Source: Hymenobacter lucidus
Lineage (GTDB): Bacteria; Bacteroidota; Bacteroidia; Cytophagales; Hymenobacteraceae
Assembly: GCF_020447265.1 (NCBI RefSeq)
Contig: NZ_JAJADR010000001.1
Coordinates: 1,240,001-1,304,000 of the forward strand
DNA: 64,000 bases
Direction of reading: 5' to 3'
Below the pieces are notes generated by a model. It was not told the origin of the DNA. It saw nothing but the letters and a program-made list of their open reading frames with translations, and ran no database searches. Within the stretch, counting starts at the first letter, position 1, and each line of letters opens with the position of its first letter. The translations under genes were made by a program, and so were the position numbers. Of this stretch, positions 57,215-64,000 are shown piece by piece.

Positions 57215-58252
57215 CTACGACGCGGAGAGCTGCGGGTTTGCCGTGTTCTTGCCCTTCTGACTTTTCTTGTGTTCATGCAGCAGCTGAATGACTTCGTGGG
57301 TAGGGTTGGAGCCCAGCCCGATAAGCAGCCCGGTAACGGCGATGCGCAACCCCGCACTGGCGGGCAGCGTCCCACCGGAACCGCCGTCATCCATGGCGTT
57401 GACGGCCGCAAACACGTCGAGATGAAAGATGGCGGCTAGTGCCAGTCCCAGCAGGGCCCCGATATACAGACTCAGCAGGCGCCGGCCCGGGTTGTCCTTG
57501 AACGTGGACAGGAAGTCCTGCAGGCCACTGATGGCCGTGTCGGCCAGGGCTACTCCCTCACGGAGTTGGGGAAGCTTGTCCTGGTACTTAGTAACCAGAA
57601 AATTTACGCTTTGCGCCGCCGAAGCGGCCAGCAGTTGCATGCGCTGGTTGGAAGGGCCGTGGGCGCGAATATCGTTGAAGCGCCGCTGCATGCTGTCGAG
57701 GTCTTTCTGGGCACTGGACAGATACACGGGAATAGCCTGCTCGGTACTCTGAGCCGTGGTCAGCGCCTGGCTCAGGTGCCCGTGGAAAGGCTTCAGCGCG
57801 TCGTTCAGCTCCAGCTCCAGGTCGTGTACCTGCCGGCTGATGGACGTCATGGGCCAGTAGGCCCCGATGCGCGAGCCCAAGGCATTCCACATGCCCTCAA
57901 TAACCCGCTCGATGCCCACTGCTGCTGCCGTGATAAAGCCAACGGTGGTGGCTGCCTGGGTGACCTTGGTGGAGTATTCATATCCAATGACCAACGCCAG
58001 CGCCACGCAGATACTAAGGGGCCCCAGCCACTGCACCAGCGCGCCCGACAGCTCGTGGTGTTCGAAGTTAGGGCGCGTCGGGGCGGTCAGCCCGGATGGC
58101 GGCGGAAGCTGCAGCTCGGTTATGGACGTAACTGGCGGGACAGTAGCACAATTCGGAGGCAGGTTGGACGTTTCGGGCGTACCAGAGTTGCCGGGCGTAT
58201 CGGGCGTAGCGGAAGTATCGGGTAGGCCGGGGGTGTCGAGCGAAGTTGTCAT
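57215..58252 (-). CDS. Hypothetical membrane protein, four membrane segments
   Basis: A 345-residue protein. The N-terminus (about 1-65) is a Pro/Thr-rich disordered region (LDTPGLPDTSATPDTPG). Membrane segments: WLGPLSICVALALVIGYEYS, TTVGFITAAAVGIERVIEGM, SLYIGALLGLALAAIFHLDV and LRIAVTGLLIGLGSNPTHEV, with a helical cytosolic or periplasmic domain between the second and third (about 125-255). No family recognised. The ATG at 58252 was chosen (a longer reading runs back toward the GH108 gene). Its partner is probably the GH108 muramidase encoded just upstream on the same strand. Confidence 0.75.
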   Translation of the reverse strand: MTTSLDTPGLPDTSATPDTPGNSGTPETSNLPPNCATVPPVTSITELQLPPPSGLTAPTRPNFEHHELSGALVQWLGPLSICVALALVIGYEYSTKVTQAATTVGFITAAAVGIERVIEGMWNALGSRIGAYWPMTSISRQVHDLELELNDALKPFHGHLSQALTTAQSTEQAIPVYLSSAQKDLDSMQRRFNDIRAHGPSNQRMQLLAASAAQSVNFLVTKYQDKLPQLREGVALADTAISGLQDFLSTFKDNPGRRLLSLYIGALLGLALAAIFHLDVFAAVNAMDDGGSGGTLPASAGLRIAVTGLLIGLGSNPTHEVIQLLHEHKKSQKGKNTANPQLSAS

Positions 58253-58306
58253 GTAGCGGGAAGGCAAAGAGTGAACCGGCAGATGATGTGGGGCAATTGA
58301 AGCTGC

Positions 58307-58340
58307 CCTGCCACCAGCATGTGGCGTCACCGGTGGCAGG
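58307..58340. other. Hairpin between GH108 and membrane protein genes
   Basis: CCTGCCACC (58307-58315) pairs with GGTGGCAGG (58332-58340), 16-base loop. It lies in the 105-base gap and may reduce or process the transcript. Confidence 0.5.
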
Positions 58341-58357
58341 ACCTCTATCGTCGAGCG

Positions 58358-59032
58358 CTAGGCCACGAATGGCTCATGCGTGCGGTTCAGCCAGCCGGCC
58401 AGATACCTGTCGTACTTGTCGTGGTCGGGGGCAGCGCCCAGCTCCTGGCGAAAGAACTGGTGCCAGGATGCCAGGGGCTGCGCCTGCGCCTGAGCAGGCG
58501 TAAAGCTGGCCGCCAGGTAGTCGTAGTACGCGCGGCGCATGGCAATAAACTGCTCGTAAAAGGCCTTGGCATCAACGGCATTAAGCGCCGCCGCACCGGC
58601 CGGGCTGCTTAGCTCATCTACTGGCACCGGAGTGCCAAATGTATGTTGCAGCAGGTACTGCACCGTTTTAGCGGAGCGGGCCACGCCGCTGTTCACTCCA
58701 AAGTCGGCTACCTGGTTGGCAACAGACTGCGACTTTACCTGGTTAAGATTCAGGGAGTTCCAGTATTCGTCCTGGTAAAAATGCTCTACTGCCACACCGA
58801 GGTTGGTATCTGCTTTCAGCGCGGCACTCAGGCCGTCCCAGTGGGGGTCCGGCAAGGGGTGTTTGGCGTAATACTGGAGGCGCATGCTGTCTATGTTGGG
58901 CCAGCTGCTCCAAGTCGGGTTTTTCACGCGCGAAATGCCGCAGTAAGTTTCTTTCCCATTGTCATTGGGGTCGTTGCAATAGCCCCCTTCGTTTTGAAGC
59001 AGTACGGGGTAGTAGTGGGAGAAATCAGCCAT
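58358..59032 (-). CDS. Glycoside hydrolase family 108 muramidase
   Basis: A 224-residue lysozyme-like protein. The catalytic Glu is E15 in LLQNEGGYCNDPNDNGKET, followed by YCGISR. The C-terminal half carries the peptidoglycan-binding-3-like domain (ADFGVNSGVARSAKTVQYLL). The family includes phage endolysins and ZliS-type secreted muramidases; the protein has no obvious signal peptide. The ATG at 59032 was chosen because upstream in-frame sequence lacks similarity. It precedes a four-helix membrane protein, a pairing reminiscent of lysin plus holin, but no other phage genes are near. Confidence 0.88.
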   Translation of the reverse strand: MADFSHYYPVLLQNEGGYCNDPNDNGKETYCGISRVKNPTWSSWPNIDSMRLQYYAKHPLPDPHWDGLSAALKADTNLGVAVEHFYQDEYWNSLNLNQVKSQSVANQVADFGVNSGVARSAKTVQYLLQHTFGTPVPVDELSSPAGAAALNAVDAKAFYEQFIAMRRAYYDYLAASFTPAQAQAQPLASWHQFFRQELGAAPDHDKYDRYLAGWLNRTHEPFVA

Positions 59033-59355
59033 AGGAAGGGGCGCGCAAGCGCAGAAAGTGAAGTGGTAACTGGCCCGGATAGAAAGGCCGGCCGCCAGCA
59101 CCCTGCTGGTAGCGCAGTGGTTCTCGGGGCCGCTACAAAGGCACGCAATTCGGCCCACTTGATTCCGCGTAGAAATGCTGGTTTTGCAACTCAGGTAATT
59201 ATACCTGCTCAGGGCGCGCAGGCTCGATCAGGCCGCCAGCTGGGGCTTCCAACGTGCTGGTATTGCCCTGCCGACAGCGGTGCCTGCTATACCGGGAGCG
59301 GCACTGCGCCTGCCCGTAACAAGCCGGCTCCGGCCCAGCCGGCTTGTTACGGGCG
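59033..59355. other. 323-base gap between MeaB and GH108 genes
   Basis: No gene or clear promoter was seen. The only structure is the hairpin at 59313-59353 next to the MeaB stop. Confidence 0.5.
59313..59353 (-). terminator. Hairpin after the MeaB gene
   Basis: Perfect 17-bp stem (59313-59329 with 59337-59353), loop ccggccc, adjacent to the meaB stop. There is no T run, so it is at best a Rho-dependent or mRNA-protecting structure. Confidence 0.55.
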
Positions 59356-60333
59356 TTACAGGCCCAGCAGCTCGGCTGCCGCCCCAAACGCCGATTTACT
59401 GCCCTCAATAACCTGCTGCCGCAGGGCGGGCAACTGCTGCTGCACGCTGGCTTTGGCGTAGAACTGCTCTTCCAGGCCCTGGCGAATAGCCTCGTAGAGC
59501 CAGTGCAGATTTTGCTCCTGGCGGCGGCGCTGGAAGTAGCCGCTTTCCTGGGTTTGCCGCACGTACTGCTCCATCACCTGCCACACCTCGGCTACGCCCG
59601 CGCCCGTTACGGCCGAGCTAGTTGTTACTACCGGATTCCAGCCCGAGGGAGCCAGCGGAAACAGGTGCAGCGCGTTCTGGTACTCGCGGCGGGCCATTTT
59701 GGCGGCGGTTTCATTCGGACCATCAGCTTTGGTGATGGTCACCGCGTCGGCCATTTCCATAATGCCCTTCTTGATGCCCTGCAGCTCGTCGCCGGCCCCG
59801 GCCAGCATTAGCAACAGAAAGAAGTCAACCATACCGTGCACGGCAGTTTCGCTCTGGCCCACGCCCACGGTTTCGATGAAGATGACGTCGAAACCGGCTG
59901 CTTCACACAGAATCAGGGCCTCGCGGGTGCTGCGCGTAACGCCGCCCAGGCTGCGGCCCGCCGGGGAGGGTCGGATGTAGGCCTGCTCGTGGGCGGCCAG
60001 CAGGTTCATACGGGTTTTGTCGCCCAGAATACTGCCGCCGCTGCGCTGGCTGCTGGGGTCCACGGCCAGCACGGCCAAGCGCTTGCCCAGGTCGTTGGTC
60101 AGATGCAAGCCCAGAGCCTCGATAAACGTGCTTTTGCCCACGCCCGGCACGCCCGTAATGCCCACCCGCACCGAGCGGCCGGCGTGGGGCAACACCTGGT
60201 CGAGGACCTGCTGGGCTAGTTGCTGGTCGGAGGGCAGGGTGCTTTCCACGAGCGTAATGGCCTGGCTCAGGCGCACCCGGTTGCCACTGAGGATACCGTC
60301 GGAATAGTCGGAAGCGGAAAAGCGGCGGGCCAT
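59356..60333 (-). CDS. meaB: Methylmalonyl-CoA mutase-associated GTPase MeaB
   Basis: A 325-residue G3E-family GTPase that protects and reloads B12 in methylmalonyl-CoA mutase. The Walker A motif is in VRVGITGVPGVGKSTFIEAL (about 59-78), the G3 element in LAVDPSSQRSGGSILGDKTRM, and ITKADG is the base-specificity motif. ETVGVGQSETAVHGMVDF is another diagnostic stretch. The ATG at 60333 was chosen (MARRFSASDY). It implies that the genome carries methylmalonyl-CoA mutase and B12-dependent propionate metabolism; the mutase is not in the window. Confidence 0.94.
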   Translation of the reverse strand: MARRFSASDYSDGILSGNRVRLSQAITLVESTLPSDQQLAQQVLDQVLPHAGRSVRVGITGVPGVGKSTFIEALGLHLTNDLGKRLAVLAVDPSSQRSGGSILGDKTRMNLLAAHEQAYIRPSPAGRSLGGVTRSTREALILCEAAGFDVIFIETVGVGQSETAVHGMVDFFLLLMLAGAGDELQGIKKGIMEMADAVTITKADGPNETAAKMARREYQNALHLFPLAPSGWNPVVTTSSAVTGAGVAEVWQVMEQYVRQTQESGYFQRRRQEQNLHWLYEAIRQGLEEQFYAKASVQQQLPALRQQVIEGSKSAFGAAAELLGL

Positions 60334-60408
60334 CGGTGTAGAATCAGAACATAACGGGAAAAAATGCCCGCTCGTAGAGTGTTGAAAGCGCAAACTACCG
60401 CTTAATAG

Positions 60409-60416
60409 TACATTTG
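60409..60416 (+). promoter_or_regulatory. Candidate -7 box of the DUF5723 gene
   Basis: TACATTTG (TAnnTTTG match) 51 bases before the ATG. A TTG lies 24 bases upstream (60382-60384). Confidence 0.45.
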
Positions 60417-60466
60417 ACCAACTGCCCGCGCTTCGTTCTATCGTCTGCTACTACTTCTGCCCGCTT

Positions 60467-61864
60467 ATGTCTGTTGTTTTGAAACGCGCCTTATTTGCCG
60501 CGCTACTGGCCGTACCCACACTGGGCCAGGCGCAAAATGAGCTGAGCAATTTCACCGCCACCGGCCGGGGCGGCGTGGCCACTACCTTCGCGGCCGACTA
60601 TCAGGCCATCGGCATCAACCCCGCCAACCTGGGGCGGGTGGGCGGCGCCACCGTGGCCTTCACCATCGGTGAGTTTGGGGCCGGCATCAGCTCCCAGGCC
60701 CTCACGCGTACCCAGCTCCGCCGGTTTGTGTACCAGGCCGACGACCAGCTGACGACAGCCGATAAGCTGGAACTGGCCCGCGCTTTCACCTCGTCCAACG
60801 CTCTGAATCTGAACGTAGATGCTACCACCTTCGGGCTGTCGGTGGCCGTGCCAGGGCTGGGCACGGTGGCCGTCAGCAACCGGCAGCGTGTTGCCAGCCA
60901 CGTGGGCCTCAGTCGGAATGCGGCCGAAATAGCCTTTTTGGGCAAGGATGCTCCCATTTTTCAGAATTACAACCCCCAGACTTCGCCCTTGGTTTCGGAA
61001 GCCCTCGACGGCACCGAGCTGCAAATGACTTGGCTCAACGAGTTCAATGTTGCCGCCGGCACCCGCCTGCTCGACCTGCCGCTGGTGCAGCTGTCGGCCG
61101 GCGTGGGCTACCGCTACATTCAGGGCGTGGGCATCGTCGATTTTCGGGTGAGTGGAGGCAAGGTAGAAGGCTACGGCGCGGTGTCGCCGTTGTTCGATAT
61201 CGACTACGGCAGCTTGGCTACCAATCCCTCGTTCAACCTGCGCGAGCGGGCCAGCGGCCTACAGCCCGTGGGCACCGGCCACGGCTTCGACCTGGGACTG
61301 GCTCTGGCCGCCGGCAAAAAGCTGCGCCTGGGTTTGGCCCTCACCGACCTGGGCCATATGAGCTGGGAAGGTAACCTAGTGACGGCCAACGACCAGCGGC
61401 TCAAGCAGCTGCGCTCCAGCGGTATCGGCAGCTACGATTTCTATAAGGAAGCCGCCCAGCTGTTTGCGGCCGGCTCCGACAGCCTGTTTCAGTACCAGCC
61501 CAGCGCCGGGCGTCGGGCCACCCTGCCCACCAAGCTGCGGGCCGGGGCCGGGCTGCGCATCAGCGAGTATTTCGAAACCGGCCTCGACGTAACCTTGCCG
61601 CTTAACGAGGTAGCCGGCAACATCTCCGCGCCTTTCGTGGGCCTGGGCATCGATTTCAAGCCCGTGCGGTGGCTGCGGCTCAGCAGCGGCGTATCGGCCG
61701 GTGCCGGCTACAACGTGAGTGTGCCGCTGGGCGTTACGCTCACCACCGGTTTTTACGAAGCCGGCATCAGCACGCGGGATGCGGCGGGCTTGTTCTCCGA
61801 AAAGAACCCGTATCTATCGGTAGCGGCGGGGTTTCTGCGGTTTAAATTTGGCAAGGAGCAGTAG
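60467..61864 (+). CDS. DUF5723 family outer-membrane protein
   Basis: A 465-residue exported protein with a signal peptide (about residues 1-22) and a long series of amphipathic beta strands typical of an outer-membrane barrel: AIGINPANLGRVGGATVAF, LVQLSAGVGYRYIQGVGIVDF, FDLGLALAAGKKLRLGLALT and YNVSVPLGVTLTTGFYEAG. Members resemble FadL-like or PorV-like barrels and are specific to Bacteroidota; function unknown. Single gene divergent from meaB. Confidence 0.88.
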   Translation: MSVVLKRALFAALLAVPTLGQAQNELSNFTATGRGGVATTFAADYQAIGINPANLGRVGGATVAFTIGEFGAGISSQALTRTQLRRFVYQADDQLTTADKLELARAFTSSNALNLNVDATTFGLSVAVPGLGTVAVSNRQRVASHVGLSRNAAEIAFLGKDAPIFQNYNPQTSPLVSEALDGTELQMTWLNEFNVAAGTRLLDLPLVQLSAGVGYRYIQGVGIVDFRVSGGKVEGYGAVSPLFDIDYGSLATNPSFNLRERASGLQPVGTGHGFDLGLALAAGKKLRLGLALTDLGHMSWEGNLVTANDQRLKQLRSSGIGSYDFYKEAAQLFAAGSDSLFQYQPSAGRRATLPTKLRAGAGLRISEYFETGLDVTLPLNEVAGNISAPFVGLGIDFKPVRWLRLSSGVSAGAGYNVSVPLGVTLTTGFYEAGISTRDAAGLFSEKNPYLSVAAGFLRFKFGKEQ

Positions 61865-61880
61865 ACGGTAGAATAATCAG

Positions 61881-61945
61881 AACGTCCTGTCGACCATTCT
61901 GCGCTTCAAGCAGAGAGGAAACATCTCGCGTGCATTGGTAACTCT
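61881..61945. repeat. Partial family D repeat
   Basis: AACGTCCTGTCGACCA (61881-61896) repeats exactly at 8519-8534, and ACATCTCGCGTGCATTGG (61921-61938) is close to the left end of the element at 47942. It directly precedes the family A element at 61952. Confidence 0.55.
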
Positions 61946-61951
61946 TCTTAT

Positions 61952-62124
61952 CTGTCATCCTTGATCTGGCGTACGCCCTTGCGCAGGGCTTTGCTCACCT
62001 GAGTGACAAGCTAGATTAAACGCACCAAAGCCCTTTACCACTGATGCGGTAAAGGGCTTTGGTACATTGGCAAGGGCTACAATGGGTGGAGAGGTAGGTC
62101 CTTCGCAAAAGCTCAGGATGACAG
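61952..62124. repeat. Dispersed palindromic element, family A, copy 2 (with embedded terminator)
   Basis: 173 bp. The right end (GGTCCTTCGCAAAAGCTCAGGATGACAG) is well kept, and the left end has diverged after CTGTCATCC. The central hairpin is a perfect 16-bp stem (62024-62039 with 62048-62063), ACCAAAGCCCTTTACC, loop 8. The stem differs from copy 1 on both arms, so pairing is retained although sequence changed. Located between convergent genes. Confidence 0.8.
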
Positions 62125-62149
62125 AATAAACAACATCCGTCGTTCTGAT

Positions 62150-63253
62150 TTACCGCACGAAATTCGGCAGCCCCAGCTTACTGCGGCGGCCACCGAGCTT
62201 CAGGCCGTCGTCCACATAGCCACAGGCTTTACCGGCTGCGTTGGGGCCTTTGATGACGCCCAGAAACGGGTTATCCTCACGAGCCACGTATATTTTACCG
62301 TCGGGGCCCAGCTGCAGGGCGCCGATTTTGCGGTTGGCCGAGAGGCCCACTTTCACCGCGTTTTCCTTGCTTTTGGTTTTCAGATCGAATTGCCACACCT
62401 CGGCCTGCCCGCCGCCCTTGCCATTGCAGGTGCCGTAGAGCTTCGAGCCGTCGGGCGAAAACTCGACCCCGTAAGCTTCCTCATAGGTACCGAACTGGCG
62501 CGGGTTGCTCACTTTGCCAGTGGTATTGTCGAAGTCGAACACCTCAAACTTGTTGCTTTCCCGCCATAGGGCCGAGGCTATTTTAGTGCCATCGGGCGAA
62601 AACTTGAGGCAGCCAATGGCGTTGCGGCCGGGGCCCGTGTTCATGCTACCCACGTTGCTCAGAATCGGCTTGGTTTCCACGCCGTCGGGCGTCACGAGGT
62701 AGGTTACGAAGGCGTTGGAGTTCCAGCGGTGGCCCACCACCCAGATGTCGCGGCCGTTTTTGTGCTTCACGGCGGCCAGCTTTTCGGCTACGGGCGTGAT
62801 GAGCAGCATATTGGCCCGGGGCACGTCGCCGAAGCCGCCTTCCCGGGTCATGTCCACCACCGAGTAGCGCATGCCGTTGCTGGTGCCCTGGGGCGCGGTG
62901 GTGAAGATGTAGAACACGTTGGCGCTACCGGGGTCGGCTACAATCAGGGCGCTCTGGGCACTCGACTTGCTGCCCATTAGGCCTTTGCCATTTAGCATGG
63001 GCTGGTGCTTGCGGTTGTACACGGTTTCGCCGTCAGTATAGAACAGCAGCTGGCCCTGGGCGTTGGTAGCCACCGACGAGCCTTCGTAGGTGCTCATCTT
63101 GCCGTCGAGGAGCGGGGTAGGGGCGGCAGTACCGTTGAAGCGCAGGCCGGCCTGGCCGCCAAAATACCAGATAGATTGTTCGCCCTGAGCCTGCACGGCC
63201 GCCGGGGCGGCCACTGCGGCGAGGAACAGCAGAAAAAAGGAAATGCGTTTCAT
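62150..63253 (-). CDS. Secreted beta-propeller protein
   Basis: A 367-residue protein with a signal peptide (residues 1-23) and a propeller of WD40/PD40-like blades: WYFGGQAGLRFNG, LLFYTDGETVYNRKHQPM, CLKFSPDGTKIASALWRES, VEFSPDGSKLYGTCNG and QLGPDGKIYVARED. The end GLPNFVR is the motif with which such propellers end in much longer Bacteroidota surface proteins (with PKD and type IX secretion tails). Here the gene stops right there, so no sorting domain is present. It may be a natural short form. Confidence 0.85.
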   Translation of the reverse strand: MKRISFFLLFLAAVAAPAAVQAQGEQSIWYFGGQAGLRFNGTAAPTPLLDGKMSTYEGSSVATNAQGQLLFYTDGETVYNRKHQPMLNGKGLMGSKSSAQSALIVADPGSANVFYIFTTAPQGTSNGMRYSVVDMTREGGFGDVPRANMLLITPVAEKLAAVKHKNGRDIWVVGHRWNSNAFVTYLVTPDGVETKPILSNVGSMNTGPGRNAIGCLKFSPDGTKIASALWRESNKFEVFDFDNTTGKVSNPRQFGTYEEAYGVEFSPDGSKLYGTCNGKGGGQAEVWQFDLKTKSKENAVKVGLSANRKIGALQLGPDGKIYVAREDNPFLGVIKGPNAAGKACGYVDDGLKLGGRRSKLGLPNFVR

Positions 63254-63350
63254 ATACTTGGGGCTCTACGCAAACCGGTAGTGTGTAGCTGCGCGGCGGC
63301 AAAGTAAGAATTGAAATCCGTGCCAAACTGTGGTGGCGTGGCAACTGATG

Positions 63351-63447
63351 CATAGAGACGCAACCTTGCGGCTTGCCGTTGAACAACCTGGAATCAGCAG
63401 ACACCCTAACGTTAGCACCGATTGTGACGCAATTATGCGTCTCTACA
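63351..63447. repeat. Family C palindromic element, copy 2
   Basis: 97 bp with inverted ends (CATAGAGACGCA... and ...TGCGTCTCTACA); the left end has diverged after GACGCA. It fills most of the gap between the propeller and Nudix genes. Confidence 0.75.
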
Positions 63448-63458
63448 CTGGTATAGCC

Positions 63459-63998
63459 TTACACCGCCCACTCGCCGGCCAGCAGCCGGGCCACCAGGGG
63501 CTGAATAATGCGGTAGCTGGCGCCCCAGAGTTGGTATTGGCCTACCCGGTAGAAGTCGATGAGCACGGGCTGGGGCCAGCCGGGCAGCTGCCACCACTCC
63601 TGGGCGTGAGTGGCCGGGTCGGCCAGGGTGCGCAGGCTGATTTCGAGCACTTCGGCAATTTCGGGCTGCTGGCACCACCACACGGCCGGCCGCCGGATGC
63701 GGCCCAGAAACGGCGCAATGTGGTAGCCGCTCGTGAAGGTCGTCAGCTCGGGCAGCGTAGCCAGTATCTGCACGTCGGCGGCTAGTAGGCCCACTTCCTC
63801 CTCGGCTTCGCGCAGTGCCGTAGCCAGCAGGGAGGCGTCTTCCGGGTCGCGCTTGCCACCCGGAAACGCCAGTTGTCCACCGTGTATGCCCCGCTCCCCG
63901 CGCCGCACCAGCACCAGCTGCAGCTCGCCGGCCGCGTCGCGGTACACGGGCACCAGCACCGCCGACTGGCGCAGAATAGGTAGGGGAGCTTTTTCCAT
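63459..63998 (-). CDS. Nudix hydrolase, CoA diphosphatase-like
   Basis: A 179-residue Nudix protein. Ahead of the Nudix box is the CoA-specific element HGGQLAFPGGKRDPED, and the box continues LREAEEEVGLL. This combination marks the NudL/PCD1 group, which hydrolyses CoA to phosphopantetheine and 3',5'-ADP. The N-terminus SAVLVPVYRDAAGELQLVLVRR is the usual first strand. Starts with the ATG at 63998, close to the window end; anything upstream is outside the window. Confidence 0.9.
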   Translation of the reverse strand: MEKAPLPILRQSAVLVPVYRDAAGELQLVLVRRGERGIHGGQLAFPGGKRDPEDASLLATALREAEEEVGLLAADVQILATLPELTTFTSGYHIAPFLGRIRRPAVWWCQQPEIAEVLEISLRTLADPATHAQEWWQLPGWPQPVLIDFYRVGQYQLWGASYRIIQPLVARLLAGEWAV

Positions 63999-64000
63999 AA

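Noticed and set aside
57215..59032. Prophage
   Set aside because: GH108 occurs in phages, but there are no capsid, tail, integrase or attachment-site signals nearby.

Overview
The window looks like a piece of the main chromosome of a GC-rich Bacteroidota, most likely a Hymenobacter-type member of the Cytophagales. Reasons: the gene set (Rho with a very large low-complexity insert, the rpsP-rimM-trmD-rplS cluster with a long acidic S16 tail, LptD, DUF5916 and DUF5723 outer-membrane proteins, a DUF4173 membrane operon, MeaB), the absence of Shine-Dalgarno-like start contexts, and repeated matches to the Bacteroidota promoter pattern TTG-N17-24-TAnnTTTG. No rRNA, tRNA, transposase, integrase or CRISPR array was seen.

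Layout. 1-3394: end of polX, a family 9 glycosyltransferase, OsmC, a UBP zinc finger and a small orphan, closed by a perfect 27-bp bidirectional terminator shared with serS. 3453-7387: divergent serS and rho. 7388-11481: DsbA-like protein, lipoprotein, UbiA-type prenyltransferase, methyltransferase and a membrane protein. 11521-15658: a membrane-protein operon with its own winged-helix regulator and two copies of a palindromic operator candidate. 16253-21336: bifunctional penicillin-binding protein, an orphan, a TIGR01777 epimerase, folE and queD. 21622-26036: coiled-coil secreted protein, a degenerate pyrophosphatase-like lipoprotein and an M1 peptidase with a barrel-like tail. 26119-29175: ribosomal and tRNA-modification cluster. 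29525-32209: desaturase, RluA pseudouridine synthase, panB. 32418-37277: envelope block (lptD, amidase, MCE protein). 37499-40061: acyl-CoA carboxylase beta subunit and two low-GC small genes. 40339-42677: a tandem array of inverted sites in front of an XRE regulator, an HPP protein and a second XRE paralogue. 42896-50786: DinB-like protein, poxB, SirB1-like protein, redoxin, phosphopantetheinyl transferase, WD40 plus DivIVA pair, folB. 50853-53987: BlaI-type repressor with three operators and an M56 peptidase. 54117-63998: DUF5916, VOC protein, a GH108 muramidase with a four-helix membrane protein, MeaB, DUF5723, a secreted propeller and a Nudix CoA diphosphatase.

How it fits together. Most of the window is housekeeping and envelope biology. 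The regulatory DNA is more distinctive: (i) three 43-44 bp tandem units built from GGTCGTCTACC sites before an XRE gene; (ii) CTTTG-N5-CAAAG palindromes at two points of the membrane operon, one overlapping a consensus promoter; (iii) three TACGA-N6-TCGTA palindromes placed around a consensus promoter of the BlaI/M56 pair. The intergenic spaces also carry several families of dispersed palindromic elements, some with an embedded AAAGCCCTTT/AAAGGGCTTT terminator hairpin, and a separate family of degenerate octamer runs, one of which is translated inside a glycosyltransferase.
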